A stretch of 64,000 nucleotides of DNA from Granulicella aggregans (GTDB lineage Bacteria; Acidobacteriota; Terriglobia; Terriglobales; Acidobacteriaceae): NCBI RefSeq assembly GCF_014203275.1, contig NZ_JACHIP010000003.1, positions 124,001 through 188,000 on the forward strand, given 5' to 3'. A program made the position numbers and the translations under genes. Under the pieces are notes generated by a model. The model searched no databases. It was given only the letters and a program-made list of their open reading frames with translations, and had not been told where the DNA came from. Positions 28,820-36,341 of the stretch are shown here, piece after piece; positions within the stretch are counted from its first letter, which is position 1; each line of letters begins with the position of its first letter.

Positions 28820-30473
28820 GGTCTGGAACTCCAATCGTTGTGGCGTTGTTTTCAATCGGCACGGCTACTCTTTGTTCATCCTGGGCTGCGATTGCACTCA
28901 GGAATTCGCCGGGACACTGAGGCTTGCCATAGAGCCAACCCTGGCCCATGACAGGAAGGTCAAAGCTGGCGAAGTACGCTGCCTGCTCGGGGATCTCGAT
29001 GCCCTCCGCGATCACTAACAGCCCGAGACCCGCGGCCAGGGTAAGGATCTGCGGAAGGATGATGCCGGTGACGGAGTCCGTACCGATCGATTGCGTGAAG
29101 GCCTTATCGATCTTGATGGCGTCCACGGCGAGGTCTTTCAGGTAGGCGAGGCTGGAGTAGCCGGTGCCGAAGTCGTCGATCTGCACGCTGTGGCCGCGCT
29201 CGCGGAGCCGATGGACGGCTTCGATGGCAACGCTGTGCCGGGCGGTTGCGCTCTCCGTCAGTTCGAGCACCAGCTTGTGCGGAGAGACCCCCGCTTTGGT
29301 CAGGGAGTCTTCCAGCATGGGCAGCAACTGCGGGTCCGCAAGATCGCTCGCGGTGAGATTTATGTGTACTCGGAAATCGCTGTCGTCGCTGCGCAGCGTA
29401 TCTCCTAAATCGTGCAGCGTATGACGCAGCGCCAGCCGGGCTACTTCAAGTGCAAGTCCCCTCTCTTCCGCGAGGGGGATAAAGATGTCGGGGCCGACTT
29501 GAAGGCCGTCGTCGTCCTTCCAACGCGCGAGCGTCTCCGCTGCCACGATGTGGCCGCTGGAGAGGTCGACGATGGGCTGGTAGACGAAGTAGAGTCTGTC
29601 TGCGCGAATCGCCTTGATCAGCTGCTGAGGCATGCTGCGGCGGCGCCAGTAAAGAAGAAGGACGAGCGCTGACGTAAGCCCGCAAGGCACAGCGCCGCGA
29701 AAGGCGTAGAGCGCGAGCAGGCTTCTCTGCGCGTGCAGGGCCGCTGAGAGGGAGCCGAAGGAGGTGGCGCAGTCGACCTGGCCGTGAACGCTGTCACTCA
29801 GGCCGATGGAGCCGCTGGTGCAAACCGTGCCGAAGAGATTGTCGCCGATGCGTCCTGCGGTTTCGTGATCGATGGTTGCGCCGGGAAGCGTCTTGGATCT
29901 TCCCAGGGGAGCTGTGGAGGTGAGGCTCGTCGCTCCCGAGGAGAAGACCTCGCGGGTCTTTCGCATCTCGTGGATGTGGACGCTTAGCTCGGGCGATTCG
30001 ACGGCGAAGAAGTTGCCACGTTGGCGAATAAACACCGGAGTTCCGCTGACGACGTAGGGAGCCATGTCCCGAAAGACGGTCGTGCCGTCGGAGTAGTGAT
30101 AGGTTGCGGTGAACTGGGCCTGCGGCAGGTGGTCCTTGCCAAAGACGGCGGAACAGAGGATCTTGCCATCGCGGATGCGACCGATCTCGCGGAAGTTGAC
30201 GGAGTGGTAGAGGAGGAGTCGGAGCTGGGCGATCTCGGCGTCGGAGCAGGTGGGCGTCTGGAGGGCGTTGGCCTTGGCGAGGATGTCGTGGGACTCGACG
30301 ACGAGCGAGTGGATGGTATTCGAGAGCGGCGTCGCATCCTGCTGCAGCACGGCTTCGGCGGCGTTCTGGACGGTATGCCGGCCAGTAAGGTACCCGGCGA
30401 GCGCGCCAAGGGCGGTCGCCAGCAGGATCGCGATCGTCGATATCCACAAGCGGCGGTTTGGCCTGAACGTCAT
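28767..30473 (-). CDS. CSS-motif/EAL c-di-GMP phosphodiesterase
   Basis: 568-aa membrane-anchored enzyme that would hydrolyse cyclic di-GMP. TM1 is at about 9-27; a periplasmic CSS-like sensor with Cys in TPTCSDAE and VCTSG runs to TM2 (about 258-278). The cytoplasmic EAL domain follows: ETLARW in place of EALLRW, RVHINLTASD, LELTES, QIDDFGTGYSSLAYL, IKIDKAF, IAEGIE and GQGWLYGKP. All metal and catalytic positions appear present, so activity is likely. It overlaps the DUF2277 gene by 53 nt. Confidence 0.9.
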   Translation of the reverse strand: MTFRPNRRLWISTIAILLATALGALAGYLTGRHTVQNAAEAVLQQDATPLSNTIHSLVVESHDILAKANALQTPTCSDAEIAQLRLLLYHSVNFREIGRIRDGKILCSAVFGKDHLPQAQFTATYHYSDGTTVFRDMAPYVVSGTPVFIRQRGNFFAVESPELSVHIHEMRKTREVFSSGATSLTSTAPLGRSKTLPGATIDHETAGRIGDNLFGTVCTSGSIGLSDSVHGQVDCATSFGSLSAALHAQRSLLALYAFRGAVPCGLTSALVLLLYWRRRSMPQQLIKAIRADRLYFVYQPIVDLSSGHIVAAETLARWKDDDGLQVGPDIFIPLAEERGLALEVARLALRHTLHDLGDTLRSDDSDFRVHINLTASDLADPQLLPMLEDSLTKAGVSPHKLVLELTESATARHSVAIEAVHRLRERGHSVQIDDFGTGYSSLAYLKDLAVDAIKIDKAFTQSIGTDSVTGIILPQILTLAAGLGLLVIAEGIEIPEQAAYFASFDLPVMGQGWLYGKPQCPGEFLSAIAAQDEQRVAVPIENNATTIGVPDHVPQHQDALQLRSAGDG

Positions 30474-30763
30474 CGATTACAGCCTGTGTTGGTGTCTATC
30501 CCTGGCTTCGAGATATCTGCCCAAGCCGCTTCCCGCCTAAACCCTCACCGCACAGGGCAAAACTTCGGGAAGCGAGCCAGCATGGAAAGAAGTCTAGCGC
30601 AATGTCCACGATTACAAGGTAAGTTTTTCGGGCCGAACACGGCTAAGTCGACATTTCTACAACGAAAGTTTCATGTCGAGGGGGATGGGAGGCCTTGGTT
30701 GGAGGGGGTGAGGAACGCCGTGGTCGAGCTGTGGCCGTTCGACCCGGCGTAAAATCCCGCTCT
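30474..30763. other. Divergent intergenic region
   Basis: 290 nt between the EAL and NTF2-like starts. I see an inverted repeat TCGACAT...ATGTCGA around 30648-30680 and no reliable gene. The last 60 nt are coding-like in one frame but have no start. Confidence 0.4.
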
Positions 30764-31231
30764 ATGAGAATCTTTCGTTTCCCTCTCGTGCCGCCGCGCG
30801 TGGCAGGAGCAGTTGCCGCAGTCCTTTTCGCTATGCCGATGCGTGCGGCGACCGTGCCAGAGCAGGATGTGTTGTCGCCCATCACGGCGTTCTTTGCCGG
30901 AATGGCCAAACGAGACGCCCAGGCCATTACAGCGCAGACGCTGCCCGGAGGGGCGATGGTCCTGATGCGCGACGGCAAACCGGCGAAGATGACCTTTGAG
31001 GAGTTTGCCACGCGCGTCGGCAAGCCGGGTAAGCCGATCGAAGAGCGAATCCACGACCCGCTAATACGCATCGACAACGACCTCGCCGTGGTCTGGGCGC
31101 CGTTCGTCTTCCTGGCAGACGGCAAGGTCGACCACTGTGGCACGGACCTCTTCAACCTTGTCCGCGTGGATGACAAGTGGCTGATCGCCAGCATCGCCGA
31201 TACCGGAAAGAAGGATTGCGGGGGGCAATAG
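30764..31231 (+). CDS. Secreted NTF2-like (SnoaL-type) protein
   Basis: 155-aa protein with a signal peptide (hydrophobic VAGAVAAVLFAMPMRA) and an NTF2-like cone fold: a helical FFAGMAKRDAQAITAQTLPG segment, then strands LIRIDNDLAVVWAPFVFLAD and DLFNLVRVDDKWLIASIADT. No clear catalytic residues, so ligand binding is as likely as catalysis. The ATG at 30764 gives the signal peptide; upstream codons do not. Confidence 0.75.
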   Translation: MRIFRFPLVPPRVAGAVAAVLFAMPMRAATVPEQDVLSPITAFFAGMAKRDAQAITAQTLPGGAMVLMRDGKPAKMTFEEFATRVGKPGKPIEERIHDPLIRIDNDLAVVWAPFVFLADGKVDHCGTDLFNLVRVDDKWLIASIADTGKKDCGGQ

Positions 31232-31263
31232 ACATCGCCGTTGCTGTTGCCTGTTCTTTTGTT

Positions 31264-31290
31264 TGTCATTCCCGAAGGGAATCTGCGTTT
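31264..31290. repeat. Short palindromic element GTCATTCCCGAAGGGAATCTGC
   Basis: Stem TTCCC-GAA-GGGAA within a GTCAT...ATCTGCGTTTC frame, an arrangement like REP units, in the gap before the second DUF2277 gene. Confidence 0.5.
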
Positions 31291-31314
31291 CAAACCCGCC
31301 ACCACACCGGGTGC

Positions 31315-31347
31315 CCCATGTCTGGCAGCTTCATCGCCAGATGTGGG
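31315..31347. repeat. Dispersed palindrome, family A copy 3 (reversed)
   Basis: Arms CCCATGTCTGGC (31315-31326) and GCCAGATGTGGG (31336-31347) pair with two G-T wobbles around AGCTTCATC. Read in reverse, the loop is GATGAAGCT and the flank is GGGGCAC, matching other copies. Confidence 0.55.
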
Positions 31348-31365
31348 ATTGCAACGCCTTCAACC

Positions 31366-31395
31366 TTGTCATCCTTCCGCGCAGCGGGAGGATCT
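31366..31395. repeat. REP-like palindrome, family B copy 2 (reversed)
   Basis: GTCATCCTTCCGC-GCA-GCGGGAGGATCTGC is a hairpin whose reverse complement fits GCAGATCCT...AGGATGAC and is nearly identical in form to the copy at 48745. Confidence 0.6.
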
Positions 31396-31415
31396 GCTCT
31401 TCCCGGCCACCCTGT

Positions 31416-31685
31416 TCAGTTCGCAAACCGTTTCGCACTCGCGGCCTTCAGCTTCGCCGCAACCTCTTCGCGGTTCTTCGGCGGGGCGTTGGTCTCAAGC
31501 GAGCGCAGAAAGTCCGCCGAGATGTTCGCGATGGCATCGATGGCCTCCTGGAACGAGGCCTTGTTCGCCTTGGAGGGCTTGTTGATGCCGCTGATCTTGC
31601 GCACGAACTGCAGGGAAGCGGCGCGGACCTCGCTGTCGCTGACGGGAGGATCAAAGTTGAAGAGGAGTTTTATGTTGCGGCACAT
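31416..31685 (-). CDS. DUF2277 family protein, copy 2
   Basis: 89-aa paralogue of the product at 28550-28819, with the same length and about four fifths of positions identical by eye (MCRNIKLLFNFDPPVSD, KISGINKPSKAN, LETNAPPKNREE). This copy stands alone rather than overlapping another gene. The ATG at 31685 is the first. Unknown function; two copies within 3 kb imply a local duplication or retained paralogues. Confidence 0.9.
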   Translation of the reverse strand: MCRNIKLLFNFDPPVSDSEVRAASLQFVRKISGINKPSKANKASFQEAIDAIANISADFLRSLETNAPPKNREEVAAKLKAASAKRFAN

Positions 31686-31767
31686 GGGTAACCTCGGACT
31701 ATCCGTAAAGTCTTGAAACGTTCCGCGCCGATGACCTGCTCTGAACTTTTCGCGCTAACACTGATAG

Positions 31768-31796
31768 TTGACCATGTTCATGTGGAACTCTACAAT
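31768..31796 (+). promoter_or_regulatory. Sigma70-type promoter of the retron
   Basis: TTGACC (31768-31773), 17-nt spacer, TACAAT (31791-31796). A start 7 nt after the -10 places +1 near 31803, exactly the first base of the a1 repeat. Confidence 0.75.
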
Positions 31797-31802
31797 GACG
31801 CA

Positions 31803-31927
31803 AGCTCCTAGTTGCATGCAGGTGTATTTGCCTTAAGCCGCTGCGGATGGTGTACAGCCATCCCGGATTTATTGATACGTATTCCCCCCCTGCGCTTCGC
31901 TCCGGGGGTACGCTCACAGTAGGAGCT
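31803..31927 (+). ncRNA. Candidate retron msr-msd RNA
   Basis: About 125 nt enclosed by a perfect 8-bp inverted repeat: a1 AGCTCCTA (31803-31810) and a2 TAGGAGCT (31920-31927). A G directly follows a1 (31811) and would be the branching guanosine. The msr part has hairpin GGATGG...CCATCC (about 31846-31864, 7-nt loop). The msd part has a long nested hairpin: CGTA/TACG (31878-31881 with 31909-31912), CCCCC/GGGGG (31884-31888 with 31904-31908) and GCG-CTT-CGC at the tip. The boundary between msr and msd is not fixed, so msDNA of roughly 40-60 nt is a guess. a2 contains the effector's AGGAG. Confidence 0.72.
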
Positions 31928-32848
31928 ATGAAGTCGTGGTTTGAGCAGCCCAAAATCGTGCCGGTTCGTGAGCGCATCGTAAATGCGCTCACACCCGCGA
32001 AATATCGTTTTCGCCGCATTTCACCAGTCGTCTTCATCTGTGGTGGGTTTGAAAGCACGAGACGCGATACACTTCGGAAATTTTTCCGGAAGACTTACCC
32101 GAATCTGGACATTTTTTACGCTGAGCGTGTTTGGGAACTGATTGCGTCGGATCCCGGGCTTGGCGCGTTGAAGATGGAATCCGATCTGGCCGCTCTCTCA
32201 GATATGGTGATCATCATTGTCGAGAGCGCAGGAACCTTTGCTGAACTAGGAGCTTTTTCGCATGTTGAAGACTTGCGTCGAAAGTTATTGGCCATCGTTG
32301 ATGCCAAATATCAGCATGACAAATCATTCGTAAATACTGGGCCAATCCATTGGATAGATGCTGAATCTAGATTTAGCCCAACAATCTGGGTCAAGCTAGA
32401 TAGCATTCTCTTGTGCGCGACGGAAATTGCGGAACGAGTCAAGAAGATTCCTCGACCCAAATCGGCGGCAGCTGATGATCTCGCGTCAAGTCGAAAGCTT
32501 CTCTTATTTTTTATCTGTGATTTGGTAGCCATCATTGCGCCTGCCACGCTCGAAACCATTCAATATTTCCTCGGTCGCATGATCACAACTGTTGATCCCA
32601 CTACCTTGGAGATTCTTCTGTTGGTGGGATTAGCTGAAGCTATGGGTTTGCTGCGGAAAGATGAAGTAATTGTTGGAGCATCTGGTAAAGAAGTGTTCTT
32701 TTCGCCGGCTAAAACAGACACCCTTCAAAAGCCATATCACAGGATAAAGTGGATCGATATTTCAGGTTTACGGGCGGATTTCATGTCGAGACTCCTCTGC
32801 ATTAAGGAGGCTAGTACCGTACTTAGCGAGGTGAACTCACGGCGATGA
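31928..32848 (+). CDS. Retron effector, nucleoside deoxyribosyltransferase-like (Ec86/St85 family)
   Basis: 306-aa toxin-type effector of a Type II retron. The N-terminal half is NDT-like: VVFICGG (34-40), DIFYAERVW, then ESAGTFAELGAFS (99-111) with likely catalytic Glu106, and DAKYQHDKSFVNTGPI (125-140). These correspond closely to what I recall of the E. coli Ec86 effector. The C-terminal half (about 170-306) is helical, compatible with the winged-helix part of that family. The ATG at 31928 lies only 2 nt after AGGAG, an unusually short spacing, so initiation may be weak or occur downstream. An earlier in-frame GTG (31847) would run through the ncRNA. Codons are visibly AT-richer than neighbouring genes. 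Confidence 0.86.
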   Translation: MKSWFEQPKIVPVRERIVNALTPAKYRFRRISPVVFICGGFESTRRDTLRKFFRKTYPNLDIFYAERVWELIASDPGLGALKMESDLAALSDMVIIIVESAGTFAELGAFSHVEDLRRKLLAIVDAKYQHDKSFVNTGPIHWIDAESRFSPTIWVKLDSILLCATEIAERVKKIPRPKSAAADDLASSRKLLLFFICDLVAIIAPATLETIQYFLGRMITTVDPTTLEILLLVGLAEAMGLLRKDEVIVGASGKEVFFSPAKTDTLQKPYHRIKWIDISGLRADFMSRLLCIKEASTVLSEVNSRR

Positions 32849-33756
32849 TTATTGAGAAGATGAGCGCAGAGTTGTCTTTACCATTGAAATACGTCGATTT
32901 TTTGGCGCTGACGGCGTCACATCAATATAAGCAGTACACTATTCCGAAGCGGACAGGTGGTGAGCGTATCATCCTCCACCCTTCGCGAAAACTGAAAGCG
33001 CTTCAGCGCTGGCTTCTTTCGAATGTGATTGCCGTGTGGCCGGTGCATCCCGCCGCGATGGCCTATAGGCCGGGAGTCTCAATTTTTGATAACGCCAATA
33101 TTCACGTTCAAAGTCAGTATTTGCTGAGAATGGATATGACGAACTTCTTTCCATCAATTGAGGTCAGGGACTTGGTAGCTTTTATGGCCAAACGTCCGAC
33201 ACTCTTTCAAGATTGGACAGATAGGGACAAGAGTTATTTTGCCCGTCTGGTATTTCGGCACGGAAAATTGACAGTAGGCGCGCCGACTTCACCAGCGCTA
33301 TCAAATGCACTCTGTTTCGAGCTTGATTCCGCACTGGCCGGTATTACTTCGGCGCAGGGTGTTGCCTATTCTCGATACGCAGACGACTTGTTCTTTTCTG
33401 CAAACAAAAAGCAAGTATTGATCTCGATCGAAGCCGAGGCCAAAGCCGTTCTCGGCGAGATCAAGATTCCCGCAAACCTATCTCTCAATCAAGCAAAGAC
33501 CAAGCACAGTTCAAAACGAGGTGCGCGTCGAGTGACAGGAATTGTATTAGGCAGCGATGGGAAAGCGTATGTCAGTAGAGACACAAAGCGTACCATCAGA
33601 ACTCTTGTCCATCAGTTGGATACTTTGAAAGACGAGGAGCGGATACGACTGGCTGGATTAATATCCTATGTCAGTGGGTTCGAGCCAGCCTTTCTTAACA
33701 ACTTGATCCTAAAGTACGGGGCCGATAAGGTATCTAGCGCGAAACAGCATACATAA
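32845..33756 (+). CDS. Retron reverse transcriptase
   Basis: 303-aa retron-type RT that would copy the msd template into msDNA linked to the branching G. Motifs: NAxxH as NANIH (83-87), first catalytic Asp97 in RMDMTNFFPS, GAPTSPALSN (145-154), YADD (178-181) and VTG (230-232) in RRVTGIVLG. NAxxH plus VTG separates retron RTs from group II intron and DGR enzymes. Length is typical. The ATG overlaps the effector TGA by 4 nt (ATGA), so translation is coupled. No integrase or maturase domain. Confidence 0.93.
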   Translation: MIIEKMSAELSLPLKYVDFLALTASHQYKQYTIPKRTGGERIILHPSRKLKALQRWLLSNVIAVWPVHPAAMAYRPGVSIFDNANIHVQSQYLLRMDMTNFFPSIEVRDLVAFMAKRPTLFQDWTDRDKSYFARLVFRHGKLTVGAPTSPALSNALCFELDSALAGITSAQGVAYSRYADDLFFSANKKQVLISIEAEAKAVLGEIKIPANLSLNQAKTKHSSKRGARRVTGIVLGSDGKAYVSRDTKRTIRTLVHQLDTLKDEERIRLAGLISYVSGFEPAFLNNLILKYGADKVSSAKQHT

Positions 33757-33846
33757 ACAAGCTGTCAGTTCTATCTCAACTCAATTCAGCTGATTTCGAT
33801 TGAGACAATCGTCTATTATTACTTCGATGAGATGGGCTAACGGCCA

Positions 33847-35460
<1,614 letters not shown>

Positions 35461-35497
35461 AGTTTTGATCCTGATGTACTGACGTTTGTGGCTTCAT

Positions 35498-35530
35498 CCC
35501 ATGCATCGCGATGAGGCTGCGATGCATGGG
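35498..35530. repeat. Dispersed palindrome, family A copy 4
   Basis: Perfect 12-bp arms CCCATGCATCGC (35498-35509) and GCGATGCATGGG (35519-35530), 9-nt loop GATGAGGCT, then GCACAG. It sits between malate synthase and the hydratase gene. The stem sequence differs from other copies but pairing is kept. Confidence 0.65.
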
Positions 35531-35556
35531 GCACAGATTTGTAGCGCGGCAGGGAG

Positions 35557-36327
35557 CTAGGCGAAGAGGAGTTCGACGCGGCCGGCGGTGCCGAAGTGGA
35601 CGTTGACGTCCGACCCGGACATGGCCTGGACGAGGCCGGTCCAGCTTCCGGTGGTGATCCATTGGCCGCGCTTTAGGCCGCCGGTGCGGGCTGCGCCTTC
35701 GTTGGCGAGGAAGGGAAGCAGGCGCATGAGGTTGCCAGAGGTGTTGGAGCCGGTGCGCTCGATTCGGACGACACCGTCGACTGCAAGCGAGACCGTCTCA
35801 GTGGCGAAGTCGATGGATTGCCAGTCGGCGAAGGCGGGTCCATAAAGGAAGCCGCCGTGCATCTGCAGGTCGGCGAGCATGGACATGCGGGTGGCGGCGA
35901 CTGGGTCGGCCAGGCCGGACTCGATGACTTCGATGGCGGGATGGCAGCTTGCGATGGCGGCGACGATCTCTTCCATCGTGTAGGGCGTGGCCCGGGGCGG
36001 CAGGTCGTGGCCGATGAGGAAGGCGATCTCGGCCTCGAGGCCTCGGTAGCGCGAGGTGATGCCGGAGAGCGTGGTGCCACTGGCGGCGATCCAGGCGTGC
36101 GGCATCGGGGCGAAGATGGGCGTGGCCTCAGGCGTGGGCGCGCCGACCTTCCATCCGCCGATGGTGCCGTAGGCTTCGGCGATCTTGTCCTGGATCAGAT
36201 AAGCCTCTTCGAGGCTCGTCGGCTGGAGCTCGACGGGGAGGTCGGCGATGGGGGTGGCCGTGCGCCGGGCGTTGAGCAGGAGGTCTGCCGCTTCGATGTG
36301 CTTCGCTTCAAGAGAGCCGATGGTCAT
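35557..36327 (-). CDS. 2-keto-4-pentenoate hydratase-like (FAH superfamily, MhpD group)
   Basis: 256-aa enzyme of the fumarylacetoacetase fold used in meta-cleavage pathways. Seen: YLIQDKIAE, GWKVGAPTPEA, metal-ligand region RGLEAEIAFLIGHDL (two Glu), AIEVIESGLAD, and GQWITTGSWTGLVQAMSGSDV at the C-terminus. The ATG at 36327 is preferred; upstream residues are Pro/Arg-rich and non-family. It lies 14 nt after the PIG-L stop on the same strand. The specific catabolic pathway is not visible here. Confidence 0.87.
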   Translation of the reverse strand: MTIGSLEAKHIEAADLLLNARRTATPIADLPVELQPTSLEEAYLIQDKIAEAYGTIGGWKVGAPTPEATPIFAPMPHAWIAASGTTLSGITSRYRGLEAEIAFLIGHDLPPRATPYTMEEIVAAIASCHPAIEVIESGLADPVAATRMSMLADLQMHGGFLYGPAFADWQSIDFATETVSLAVDGVVRIERTGSNTSGNLMRLLPFLANEGAARTGGLKRGQWITTGSWTGLVQAMSGSDVNVHFGTAGRVELLFA

Positions 36328-36341
36328 GTCGGTAGTGTCTC

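Noticed and set aside
31847..31927. Earlier in-frame GTG for the retron effector
   Set aside because: It would translate the candidate msr-msd RNA, has no Shine-Dalgarno, and its residues do not resemble the effector family.
32845..33756. Group II intron or diversity-generating RT
   Set aside because: No maturase or endonuclease domain, no intron RNA structure, no variable-repeat pair seen; VTG and NAxxH favour a retron.
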